Shown: positions 6,295-13,968 of the stretch, piece after piece
Position numbering within the stretch: the stretch's first letter is position 1
Layout of the letters: the number at the start of each line of letters is the position of its first letter
NCBI GenBank assembly: GCA_025352105.1
Contig: JANXUB010000224.1
Coordinates: 1 to 37,807 of the forward strand
Origin: Burkholderiales bacterium
GTDB taxonomy: Bacteria; Pseudomonadota; Gammaproteobacteria; Burkholderiales; Casimicrobiaceae
Length of the DNA: 37,807 bases
Direction: 5' to 3'
Program-made: the position numbers and the translations under genes
The notes under the pieces: model-generated
What the model was told of the DNA's origin: nothing
Seen by the model: the letters and a program-made list of their open reading frames with translations, nothing else
The model's database searches: none

Positions 6295-7688
6295 AGTACT
6301 AATTCATCGCTCAGACTAATGCTCTGTTCAAACTTAAAAATATTGTTTGGATCGTACTTCCGCTTGACGCGTTGCAAGCCTTGATACGCTCCACCGAAAA
6401 ATTGAGCGGCGAAATCCTTCTCACCGCGCTTCGGGTAATTTTGATACTTCCGACCCGTCATAGACGGTCGCAGCGGATCGACAATTCGTGCAAGGCGTGC
6501 TTCGCGCTCTTCCATGCTGGAGCAGCCTGACGCATCGAAAACATTCACGTAAAAATTGAAGTCGGCCGTCCGATGCGTAAAAGCGCAATCGAACGGATCA
6601 ATCGCGCGAATCGTGCCGCCGTACGGCTCCATGATCCATGTGTCGTACCGTCCAGCAGTCGCACAGAATACCTCGATCAAATCGCGCCACGCGCTAGCGC
6701 TTACCAGCCCTTCAACGTAACCACCTCCTTTCGTAACTGTGAGAACGTGGTTCCAGTTAATGGGGAAAGCCGGAACTGGGTACGGCTTCTCGTCGAGCAG
6801 ATCGGCCAACTCACCGTAATTGAGATCGCTCGCATCCACGAGCAACCGCGCTTTAGACCAGCTTTTCAGCTCCCCAAGAACTTTAAGGCCGTGTTCGCGG
6901 CCACCGCAAAAGACGCCCTGCACCAGCAATTTCGGCAAGCTGTCCTTGACGCACAAATTACACATGAACCCCAAATCGCGGTACCCCGTACCAGTCAAAA
7001 ATCGTTGCAACTCGTACAACGCACTAGCGGCGTGCTTGATGTCCCACTCTGCGGCAAACCCCCACACTTCCTCGAGCCGATGCGCTGCGTACGACAGCTC
7101 AAGCACAATACCAAAGTTGCCGCCCGTGCCGCCACGAATAGCCCAAAACAGATCCGGCAGCGCAACCCGGTCGCAACGCACCGTGCGGCCATCGGCTAAA
7201 AGCATTGTCGCGCCGATGACGCTATCGCAATTCATGCCGTACCTGCGACTGGTGTAGCCATAGCCACCGCCTTGAAAAAAACCACTAATGCCAACACCGG
7301 AGCACGCACCTAGAGGAACGTGCATGCCGGTCGCGTCGAGGCGCTTGCTCAATTCGCCCAAGGACGCGCCGCCGCCGACATGCACGACGCCGCCAAAGAC
7401 AGAAACAATGATTTCGTTCAGACCGCTGACGTCAATGACCAGGCCGTCGCAACTCGAAAACCCGGCTGTACTGTGACCTCTTCCACGCACCGTAAAGGCC
7501 GTGCTAGTCGTCACGGCCCATTTTAGGCAGTCTCTAACCTCCTGATCGGTGTGACACATCGCCACAAGCGAAGGTCGTTCTGGAAAACCACCATAAAAGC
7601 CACCGGACACAGCATCGTAAGCACCGTCCCCCTTCCAAGCAAGTTCGCGTACACCGAAGGGCTCGTGAAACGGTTCTTTGATTTTCAT
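6291..7688 (-). CDS. FAD-linked oxidase, berberine-bridge (BBE) type
   Basis: A 465-residue enzyme from ATG 7688, which has GAGAG upstream; TTG 7706 would add six residues. The N-terminal FAD_binding_4 domain carries RGRGHS with His72 and GACSGVG with Cys129, the two positions that hold FAD covalently in bicovalent enzymes such as berberine bridge enzyme and glucooligosaccharide oxidase. FFQGGGYG follows as in those proteins. The C-terminal BBE motif is present (YQNYP near the end, then KYDPNNIFKFEQSI). These oxidases act on sugars, alkaloids or phenolics with O2 and release H2O2. The substrate is unknown. It heads a two-gene unit with the exporter. It has no signal peptide, so it should be cytoplasmic. 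Confidence 0.85.
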   Translation of the reverse strand: MKIKEPFHEPFGVRELAWKGDGAYDAVSGGFYGGFPERPSLVAMCHTDQEVRDCLKWAVTTSTAFTVRGRGHSTAGFSSCDGLVIDVSGLNEIIVSVFGGVVHVGGGASLGELSKRLDATGMHVPLGACSGVGISGFFQGGGYGYTSRRYGMNCDSVIGATMLLADGRTVRCDRVALPDLFWAIRGGTGGNFGIVLELSYAAHRLEEVWGFAAEWDIKHAASALYELQRFLTGTGYRDLGFMCNLCVKDSLPKLLVQGVFCGGREHGLKVLGELKSWSKARLLVDASDLNYGELADLLDEKPYPVPAFPINWNHVLTVTKGGGYVEGLVSASAWRDLIEVFCATAGRYDTWIMEPYGGTIRAIDPFDCAFTHRTADFNFYVNVFDASGCSSMEEREARLARIVDPLRPSMTGRKYQNYPKRGEKDFAAQFFGGAYQGLQRVKRKYDPNNIFKFEQSISLSDELVL

Positions 7689-7730
7689 AAGCGAGCTCTC
7701 ACTCAATTACTTGGGCGGGACTGGTTATTT

Positions 7731-7752
7731 ATGTGATTCTTTTATATCACAT
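7731..7752. promoter_or_regulatory. Dyad operator upstream of the oxidase-exporter operon
   Basis: ATGTGAT and ATCACAT are perfect arms around TCTTTTAT. The spacing between TGTGA and TCACA is ten bases rather than the six of CRP sites, so another regulator is likelier. On the minus strand it contains TATAAA, a possible -10 element about 50 bases before the oxidase start. Confidence 0.5.
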
Positions 7753-8086
7753 AAAGTCACTCTCTTACTGAGGTGTAGAGCGCCGGTCACGCAAGAGCCT
7801 TTCATGCTGCTTTCTCAGTTGCTGCCCACCCGCGAGAAAGCAAGCACAACCCAAGTTGCGAAGACTGCACCAGGGCGTGAACGCTGTCGTGTCCGAGCGG
7901 CTTAATCGCGTCCGGGCGCCGTAGGACGCCAGGCGCGCGCCGCTAGGCACTCAAGGGCTCGTACTCACCCGTTCGGTCGCGCTGCGCGCGATCCGCTTGC
8001 GGCTTCCGTGCGACTCCCTTGTCAGCGCTCCCTTATGCCCTGCTGCATCGTCGCGATACGGTTCTGCAAGCTCTACGGGTAGGAAA
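7753..8086. other. Intergenic stretch without recognised gene
   Basis: Between the divergent oxidase gene and the 8108 gene I see no convincing reading frame. It has GC-rich imperfect hairpins, such as CGGTCGCGC/GCGCGATCCG near 7973-7995, and ends with a T8 run just before the AGGAGA site of the next gene. Confidence 0.4.
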
Positions 8087-8107
8087 TTTTTTTTAGGAGA
8101 AAACAGC

Positions 8108-8416
8108 ATGAAAAGCTCACTCAACACCGCCACTGTCGCCAACGGCCGAAAACCTTCCCTCCGGGGGACGGATGCAGATACAGGTAGGGCTTTTTGGGGA
8201 ACAAAACCAAGCGAACTGGCGAGCTACGTAATCGGCTATTTCGGGGTGTACGGTTCCATGTCCAGGGGGCAAGCGGTGCAAGTGGTTGCGGAGTGTTGCG
8301 GCGACCGCTTCAAGGTTGTGCCTGTGACCAATCGCAAGCGGATTTGTGGAGGCGTTCGCGTCGTGAAACGTAAGAACTTAAGCCTTGTTCAGCGTGACCT
8401 TTTTTTAACTGCATAG
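8108..8416 (+). CDS. Small plasmid protein, possible winged-helix fold
   Basis: A 102-residue protein with ATG 8108 after a strong AGGAGA site. Residues 1-32 look disordered. Residues 33-95 (KPSELASYVIGYFGVYGSMS, then RGQAVQVVAECCGDRFKVVPV) have the helix-turn-helix-strand spacing of a winged-helix domain, but I do not recognise a family. First of three small genes (8108-9087) in one direction with short gaps, 11 and 3 bases, so likely an operon. Confidence 0.6.
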   Translation: MKSSLNTATVANGRKPSLRGTDADTGRAFWGTKPSELASYVIGYFGVYGSMSRGQAVQVVAECCGDRFKVVPVTNRKRICGGVRVVKRKNLSLVQRDLFLTA

Positions 8417-8427
8417 GGGAGGACATC

Positions 8428-8832
8428 ATGTCCATCATCATTGATACACCAGTCATCGGCGCAGACTTAACGAAGTACATGACAGTGATGCAGCTCGCAG
8501 CAATCCGCGAGTGCGTGACCGGCGAGGAGGCGCAGTACTTCATAGACAAGTTAGAGGAGTACGCGCAACGCATCGAAGCAATGCCCGTCACGTATCAAAA
8601 GCAAGAGGAAACCAACCCTTTCGCCCATCTGCACTATTTCAAACACGGGCGCGACTGGTATATCACCGAGCGCGACGTGTTGCCCGAGCAACACCAAGCC
8701 TTCGGCCTTGTATGCCTACAGGGCAACAAGCCGGAGTCCGGGTACATCAGCATCATTGAGCTGATAGCGAATGGCGTCGAGCTCGACTTGTATTGGACGC
8801 CTACGCGCCTCAGTGAACTCAAAAAGGGGTGA
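8428..8832 (+). CDS. DUF2958-like small protein
   Basis: A 134-residue protein with a GGGAGG site before ATG 8428. Residues 70-130 (HLHYFKHGRDWYITERDV, then AFGLVCLQGN, PESGYISIIEL and DLYWTPTRLSEL) follow the pattern of DUF2958 proteins, common on plasmids and of unknown role. Residues 1-60 add a helical extension that DUF2958 proteins usually lack. Probably expressed with its neighbours; expected cytoplasmic. Confidence 0.6.
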   Translation: MSIIIDTPVIGADLTKYMTVMQLAAIRECVTGEEAQYFIDKLEEYAQRIEAMPVTYQKQEETNPFAHLHYFKHGRDWYITERDVLPEQHQAFGLVCLQGNKPESGYISIIELIANGVELDLYWTPTRLSELKKG

Positions 8833-8835
8833 TCT

Positions 8836-9087
8836 ATGGGAGCCGCAACCTTACTCAAGAAGCCCGTCACGCGTGAAACGCGGATGACGATCCGCGACCG
8901 GAGCGAGCGGCGCTCGCTGATGGTCACGCTTTTACCCGGTGACGTCATCGAGATACGACCCAAAGGCACGCGTGCGCGTTTCTCTGTGGACATCGAAACC
9001 GTGTTTGAACTGGCGATGAAATTAGAGGCGCGTCGATTGGCCGCAGAGAAGGCCAAAACCAAAGCGGCCAAGCGCCCCGGTCGATGA
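8836..9087 (+). CDS. Small basic protein of unknown function
   Basis: 83 residues, ATG 8836 three bases after the preceding stop, with AAGGGG overlapping the end of the upstream gene. A short beta-rich middle (RSLMVTLLPGDVIEIRPKGT) is followed by a helix and a very basic alanine-lysine tail (AAEKAKTKAAKRPGR), suggesting nucleic-acid contact. No family recognised. Confidence 0.55.
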   Translation: MGAATLLKKPVTRETRMTIRDRSERRSLMVTLLPGDVIEIRPKGTRARFSVDIETVFELAMKLEARRLAAEKAKTKAAKRPGR

Positions 9088-9106
9088 CCACTTGCATCCG
9101 TTCCTT

Positions 9107-9123
9107 GGGCTCGCTCCGAGCCC
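9107..9123 (+). terminator. Likely intrinsic terminator of the 8108-9087 operon
   Basis: GGGCTCG and CGAGCCC form a 7-bp GC stem with a CTC loop, followed by TTTG, 20 bases after the stop. The short T-tract lowers certainty. Confidence 0.45.
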
Positions 9124-9659
9124 TTTGAACCACGGTGACATCGCCGAGGAATGACGACGCTCCAACGGGCCACGTTATGACCGTCGCCCCCAACAGCGAC
9201 GGCTTTCGCTTTATGCGAGCCCTGCGAACCAACTGCGGCGTAAGCCGCAACACAATCATTCGCCCTCGCGCCCCTCATGCCACGCACGAACCAAGTGCAG
9301 CACGTGGGAATAGAGCGTCTCCGACCTTTTTATGTTGGCGACTTAACCACGCGCCAACGCCTGTACTCTTTTCCACCCTAATGACAGCAGCCAGCCATCG
9401 GAACTACCGCGCTGCAAAGCCGTCACACCGCAGGGTTCGGCGCGAATTCGCGTGTGTCTGATCGCGTGTGTATGAAGCAACAAGTCATTGAGGGTTTCAG
9501 CGTGAATATGCGCGCACAACTTGCAAGGGCGGCCCGCTCCATTCGTCAAGCCACTGCGTGTGCGTTCCTCCCGTGTTAACCCTTGCAAGTCGCGCTTATG
9601 CGCACATTCGCTGCGAAACCGTGACTTGTCACCTCAAACCACTTAATCAGGAGAACCAC
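9124..9659. other. 536-bp non-coding region with repeats
   Basis: No frame here has convincing codon use or protein features. It contains a CGCGAATTCGCG palindrome (9441-9452), a direct repeat TCGCGTGTGT at 9448-9457 and 9462-9471, and a long imperfect inverted repeat at 9504-9609. It may hold a promoter for the 9660 gene, a secondary priming site or a leader RNA. Confidence 0.4.
9504..9609. repeat. Long imperfect inverted repeat
   Basis: ACTTGCAAGGG (9519-9529) is exactly complementary to CCCTTGCAAGT (9580-9590). The arms extend outwards, with a four-base offset, through GAATATGCGC on the left and GCGCACATTC on the right. The loop is 50 bases. Confidence 0.5.
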
Positions 9660-9887
9660 ATGACCAAAGCCGCACCACAACCATCCGCACAAACACCACT
9701 CAACGCGCGGTACGATGTCCTCGTGACACGCACCTACATCAAGGATGGCGACGAACAAACGTCTTGGACGAACGTAGGTGTAGCTTTCGCCAACAAAGAC
9801 GGCAAGGGGTTCAACGTGACCCTGCATGCCTTGCCGCTCGATGGCAAACTCGTAATTCGATTACATGAGGAACGCGAGCGGGATTAA
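9660..9887 (+). CDS. Conserved small plasmid protein
   Basis: 75 residues, with CAGGAG before ATG 9660. After a polar N-terminus the body (YDVLVTRTYIKDGDEQTSW, TNVGVAFANKDGKGFNVTL, HALPLDGKLVIRLHE) matches a small protein I recall as widespread on proteobacterial plasmids, with no assigned role. It is likely a compact beta-fold, cytoplasmic protein. It converges on the DUF6166-like gene with a 22-base gap. Confidence 0.65.
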   Translation: MTKAAPQPSAQTPLNARYDVLVTRTYIKDGDEQTSWTNVGVAFANKDGKGFNVTLHALPLDGKLVIRLHEERERD

Positions 9888-9909
9888 CCAGCTCACGGCG
9901 AGCGCCGCT

Positions 9910-10251
9910 CTAAGCTGCGTTCGCCAAAGCTAATACGCCCTGGGCGTCAATGGCTCCCAGCTCCGCGGAGACATCCCGGCCACAACACGACCATTTCAGC
10001 GGAAGGCTTCTGACGTAGCGCTGAAAAAACGAGTTGTAGTGACGACGGGCCTCCTCCTCGGACTGTGTGTAATCGTAAAGGAGAGCGAACGCCAATTGCT
10101 TCGCGCCTGCCTCGTCTTTTTCCCCCCATGAAAATATCCGCGACAGCGGTAATAGCTCAAACCGCGGATCGAGCAACCGCGTCTCTGCCACCACTATCCC
10201 GAACCCTTCGTACAGGTCGCCGACATACTTCGTATCCAGCGACCTACTCAT
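9910..10251 (-). CDS. DUF6166-like protein
   Basis: 113 residues. FSWGEKDEAGAKQLAFALLY, DYTQSEEEARRHYNSFFQRY and VRSLPLKW follow the DUF6166 pattern (a WG motif, then QLALALL and a FxxxVxxLP helix), a family found on plasmids and phages with no known function. ATG 10251 is the family-like start. It is the last gene downstream of the trb operon and the ribbon-helix-helix gene, on the same strand. Confidence 0.6.
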   Translation of the reverse strand: MSRSLDTKYVGDLYEGFGIVVAETRLLDPRFELLPLSRIFSWGEKDEAGAKQLAFALLYDYTQSEEEARRHYNSFFQRYVRSLPLKWSCCGRDVSAELGAIDAQGVLALANAA

Positions 10252-10256
10252 GATGG

Positions 10257-10595
10257 CTACCGTCGCAACATTGCGTGAGATGAATGCTCAAGCCACCAAA
10301 GGAGCGCGCTATTAACGATGACATTTTTAGATTTGCCTCGCTTCGCCGCAGCTTTTTCGATGATTTCCACGGTGGCCACCGACACGGACGCGGAGGTTGC
10401 TGCAACAACCTTTTCTTTGGCAACTCCATGACGCGAAGGACGCCCCCCGAGCTGGACAAGTTGTAACGTCTCCAGCTCCGCAGCGGCTATCGCCTCCTCG
10501 ATCACAACTGATAAATCCCCGTGAAACCTTACGAGGGCGCGTAACTTTTCGTCTACTTTCGGTAGCAATCTGACGATCAGAACTTGACGTTCCAT
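10257..10595 (-). CDS. Tandem ribbon-helix-helix protein, candidate regulator
   Basis: 112 residues from ATG 10595; the frame is open upstream to the trbI stop but reads poorly there. Two ribbon-helix-helix-like units are visible: residues 1-35 (RQVLIVRLLPKVDEKLRALV, then DLSVVIEEAI) and residues 65-105 (SVSVATVEIIEKAAAKRGK, then SKNVIVNSALLWWL). A single chain carrying two such units would act as a pseudo-dimer on DNA. Lying at the end of the trb operon, it is a candidate autoregulator of transfer genes. Assignment rests on the strand-helix-helix pattern only. Confidence 0.55.
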   Translation of the reverse strand: MERQVLIVRLLPKVDEKLRALVRFHGDLSVVIEEAIAAAELETLQLVQLGGRPSRHGVAKEKVVAATSASVSVATVEIIEKAAAKRGKSKNVIVNSALLWWLEHSSHAMLRR

Positions 10596-10710
10596 CACTA
10601 TGTGTCGCTCTTTTTCTTTCTTCAGAATGAGCCGATTGTAATGGCGAACGCCATGCACTGTTACGATGGACACCACACCTTCTAAACATGCTGCTGGCCC
10701 TCCGAAGTAA

Positions 10711-12126
10711 TCAACCACCGGCCATCATCACGCGGTAAGGGGCCTGAAAACCCATGTCGCGATTAACACGAATATTGAATTTGTAGCCGGGGTTAATCAC
10801 AATGGTAGGTTGAATATTCAGGTTTCGACGCACGATTTCAGACCCAACCCGGCTCACATCAGCGCCTGCCGCCGCAGACAATATCTGCTGGCTTGATTGC
10901 GCGCCACCAGGGGCCGTCGCACCGGCTACGCCCTGCGAAATCTGATAAGCCGCAGTGAACACCGAGGACAAGAGCGCCGCGCCAATCACACGCATCCAAT
11001 GGTTATCCACTTCGTCACGCAGCCCGGAAAACCCGGCCTGATCTTGCCCTACCATACTACCCAAATCCATCGAGGAGCTATCAGGGAACACGAGACGCGT
11101 CCACACCGCTTGTAGGCCGCTTTGCGCGTAGCTGACATTCGAATTACTCATCCCGATTACGCGCGTCCCTTGCGGAATCAGAAGATACTTCCCCGTGGCC
11201 GAGTCAAAGACGTTTTGCGTAATCATGGCGCGCAGCTCGCCTGGCAAATCGGAGTTAATGCCATGCTCCATCGCAGCCGGCAAATCCCACCCGGCCTTAA
11301 TCTCGAATTTCGAGAGTGGCGCGGTACGTTGCGACTTGAGGTAATTAGCCATGCCTTGCGCGCCCGTCTGGCGAGCAAACTCTGCCTTTTGCCCTTGCTT
11401 GTTCTGACCCTCATAGTCGCCGGACGATCCGCCCAACGACGGTGCGCCAGCTCCGCCACCGCCAAGCGCGCTGATCCGCGACGCCAACGCCGCCTCTATC
11501 CCGCCCGACGCGCTGCCAGCGCCAGAGCCAGCGCCGCTAAGCCCTTTAAGCAAGCCCTCAATACCACCAGCGCCGCCGCCACCGGCAGCGGCTAATAGTT
11601 GCTCCATGCCGCCGCCACCGCTTCGCGCCGTGGCAGCCCCAGCCGACCCGGAGCGAATCTCCGTACCGGCTTTCATGGCCTCGACTTCTTGAGCGTAGCG
11701 CGCCGCTAACATCCGCTCCTCGAACGTTGGTTCGCGCGGGCCAACTGGCCTAGCCGGATCAATCGCAATAGCTGACGCGACTTCACCAGGCAGCGATTTC
11801 TTTGAATCATCAATGGCAAACTTCGGGCTTTCAGCCGCTTTCAGCTCGCCACTCGCGGACGGCGAAGCGCCCGATTTGCCTTTCAACGCAAAATTGCCAT
11901 CCGGCAATTCGCTGTTAATCGCTTTCGCAGCGCTACTCGCCGCAGTCACCGCCTTTGGCGGCTCTGCGCTTGTTATCTGTGGCCCTTGCCTTGATAGCAC
12001 GCCATAGATGATTAAAGACACCATCACGGCAAGCACACCACCCGCAAGAATGCCTGCCCTCTTGCCCATCCGCTCCGACGCTGGCGCGTCAGGCTTCAAA
12101 TCAATGCCATCAGGTGTCGTGCTCAT
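10711..12126 (-). CDS. trbI: TrbI/VirB10-like core protein of the type IV secretion system
   Basis: 471 residues. A cytoplasmic tail of about 22 residues is followed by one inner-membrane helix (AGILAGGVLAVMVSLIIYGVL), then a long periplasmic linker rich in Ala, Gly and Pro (residues 45-250, with glycine runs near 170-235), and the conserved C-terminal VirB10 beta-barrel domain (LLIPQGTRVIGMSNSNV, SMDLGSMVGQDQAGFSGLRD, then INPGYKFNIRVNRDM). It links inner and outer membrane complexes and gates the channel. ATG overlaps the trbG stop (ATGA). The glycine-rich insertion is longer than usual. Confidence 0.9.
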   Translation of the reverse strand: MSTTPDGIDLKPDAPASERMGKRAGILAGGVLAVMVSLIIYGVLSRQGPQITSAEPPKAVTAASSAAKAINSELPDGNFALKGKSGASPSASGELKAAESPKFAIDDSKKSLPGEVASAIAIDPARPVGPREPTFEERMLAARYAQEVEAMKAGTEIRSGSAGAATARSGGGGMEQLLAAAGGGGAGGIEGLLKGLSGAGSGAGSASGGIEAALASRISALGGGGAGAPSLGGSSGDYEGQNKQGQKAEFARQTGAQGMANYLKSQRTAPLSKFEIKAGWDLPAAMEHGINSDLPGELRAMITQNVFDSATGKYLLIPQGTRVIGMSNSNVSYAQSGLQAVWTRLVFPDSSSMDLGSMVGQDQAGFSGLRDEVDNHWMRVIGAALLSSVFTAAYQISQGVAGATAPGGAQSSQQILSAAAGADVSRVGSEIVRRNLNIQPTIVINPGYKFNIRVNRDMGFQAPYRVMMAGG

Positions 12127-13250
12127 TGTGCTTCCCCGAGACGCAGGCTCTCAAATTCATCCTTCTGCCACGGCCATTTGAAGCTACGCTTAGCCGTCGC
12201 ACGGACAATCACGATCTTCCGTTGAGATGAACCCACTCCCAACAATAACGCCGCTCGATCAAACAGGCGATCAACAATGTAGAGCGTCCCTTTCACGCGG
12301 TAATTAACGATTTCCGGTTTACCGTTGCTGCCAATGACAATCAGGTTAGGCAATTCCTTATTACGCAGCAGCGACGACATTTGCACGTACGTTTTCGTAC
12401 CATCGTCGAACGTTCTCGCGGGCTTTAACTCGTCGTCGCTACCCTCGTAAACGTAATCGAAAAAAAGCGACTCGATACCGCCTGCGGCCATCTCTTCCCC
12501 CTTGTTCGCTTCCGCGCGCCGCTCCTTTTGAGCCTGCGCGACGTCGTGTGCAGCCCAGGCGTTTTTTGCATCTTCTGGGTAAGTGAACGCCACGCGCGCG
12601 ACGTAGTCAACAGAGCGCGAAACGAGTCGCAAGTAATACATGCGGCGCGATGTGGCCACGACTAAATTCGTGTCCAAACCGTCTTGGTTCGGTTTGATGA
12701 CAATCAATTCAGTTTGAGCCAAGCCCTCGCCCATCGATGCTGGTGTAATTGCCCAACGCACAGTGTCGCCCGCTTGCGGGGGCCCGATGATGCGCTCACC
12801 CGCTTGCAACTCCACGACACACACCCGAAACGGCGCGCAAACCACTTCCGGCAAGCCTTGTCCAAACGTGTACAGAACACGCCCGTCCGCGCCAAGTGTC
12901 GCAGCGCTAGGCTCACTCGCCCAAGCTCGCCCGGTGTTCAGCGCGCCTTGAGCCGTACGGCTCAAGGGAATTACCGGAGCTTTATACCCGCGCGGCACTT
13001 CTACCGCACTCGGCACCGGTTGCAGTGCAGGTACTGCGCTCGTGGGCGGCTTGATCGTGATCGGGGGAGGAACAGGCTCCGTTGATGGAGCCCCAACTTC
13101 TTGTAGCGAACGAATCGCGTCACCAAGCGGAGCACGCGACAAGTCGCTCGCGGCTTTTCTATCGGGCGCAGGAGCCGTAGACAGCGATTGCGCCGGTTGA
13201 CCGCTCGCGCATTGCGCTACCACAGCGATTAGAACAAGTAACTTTTTCAT
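12123..13250 (-). CDS. trbG: TrbG/VirB9-like protein
   Basis: 375 residues from ATG 13250, which has GAGG six bases upstream; a GTG four codons earlier is less likely. Signal peptide at residues 1-17 (KKLLVLIAVVAQCASG). A proline-rich region at 30-110 (EPVPPPITIKPPTSAVPALQ) makes it longer than typical TrbG. The VirB9 core follows (VVCAPFRVCVVELQAGERI, WAITPASMG, TNLVVATSRRMYYLRLVS) and the C-terminal OB-like domain (FDDGTKTYVQMSS, LYIVDRLFDRAALLLGVG). It forms the periplasmic and outer-membrane ring with TrbI. No separate TrbH/VirB7 lipoprotein gene was found. Confidence 0.88.
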   Translation of the reverse strand: MKKLLVLIAVVAQCASGQPAQSLSTAPAPDRKAASDLSRAPLGDAIRSLQEVGAPSTEPVPPPITIKPPTSAVPALQPVPSAVEVPRGYKAPVIPLSRTAQGALNTGRAWASEPSAATLGADGRVLYTFGQGLPEVVCAPFRVCVVELQAGERIIGPPQAGDTVRWAITPASMGEGLAQTELIVIKPNQDGLDTNLVVATSRRMYYLRLVSRSVDYVARVAFTYPEDAKNAWAAHDVAQAQKERRAEANKGEEMAAGGIESLFFDYVYEGSDDELKPARTFDDGTKTYVQMSSLLRNKELPNLIVIGSNGKPEIVNYRVKGTLYIVDRLFDRAALLLGVGSSQRKIVIVRATAKRSFKWPWQKDEFESLRLGEAQ

Positions 13251-13263
13251 TATGCACCTCACT

Positions 13264-13968
13264 TTATTTAAGAACTTTCGACCAATTAACTTCCGTGACG
13301 TAAATACCCAATGGGTTGACTCGCATCAAAGCCTCGTCCGTCGGAGCATGCACCGCCACCGTTGCCGATCCCTTCCAGCGTTGCACCGTCTGCACCGCGC
13401 CTTGCAAATTACGCGACGTTTCAACCCACTCAATTTCGAAGGTGCTTGCTGTCGTAGGAAAAACCGCCGCAACCTCGACGGTCACAATCAACGATTGCGC
13501 CCTCGTCTGTGGCGGTTCATTTCGATAAAAGTCACTAACCTGTGTTTGAGCAAGCGAGCCTTGAGCGACATACGCATAAACCCGGTCAATCATTTGCCGC
13601 TGCAGGCCGCCATCGGACGCAACGCTTCGCAGATCCTCGACCCACCGAAACAGCGCAGCGCGCTTCAATTTGTCATCAGCGAGGGTCGCTTGTGAGGCCA
13701 TGCCGCCCCCGACTTGTCGCCCAATACTGTCCACTTCGACGATATACGGTTGCACGCGCGATTCACTCGCAATCCTAATCATGCCCCCAATGCACAGCAC
13801 GAGCGCGAACGCCTCAACAACTGCGATCAAACGCCAATTCTTTGCCCGTGCAATGAGCCCGCCATAGCGCTCGTCCCACTCACGACGACCATCCAGATAA
13901 GGATTCGCGCTCCCGCCCCTCGTATTTCTAACCGCTACGCTATTTGTATTTTTGCTAGCGCTCATCAT
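13264..13968 (-). CDS. trbF: TrbF/VirB8-like protein
   Basis: 234 residues. A short cytoplasmic part is followed by a membrane helix (WRLIAVVEAFALVLCIGGMI) and a periplasmic NTF2-like VirB8 domain (VQPYIVEVDSIGRQVGGG, ALFRWVEDLRSV, FEIEWVETSRNLQGAV). It is an assembly and nucleation factor of the channel. The start is at the TTG-ATG-ATG cluster overlapping the trbL stop; I take ATG 13968. Confidence 0.9.
   Translation of the reverse strand: MMSASKNTNSVAVRNTRGGSANPYLDGRREWDERYGGLIARAKNWRLIAVVEAFALVLCIGGMIRIASESRVQPYIVEVDSIGRQVGGGMASQATLADDKLKRAALFRWVEDLRSVASDGGLQRQMIDRVYAYVAQGSLAQTQVSDFYRNEPPQTRAQSLIVTVEVAAVFPTTASTFEIEWVETSRNLQGAVQTVQRWKGSATVAVHAPTDEALMRVNPLGIYVTEVNWSKVLK

Noticed and set aside
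7731..7752. CRP binding site upstream of the oxidase gene
   Set aside because: TGTGA and TCACA are ten bases apart, not six, so a CRP or FNR dimer would not fit; kept as a site for an unknown regulator.
9135..9461. 108-residue plus-strand frame in the gap after 9087
   Set aside because: Composition is erratic and histidine/arginine-rich without any domain pattern, no ribosome binding site, and it covers repeat-bearing DNA.
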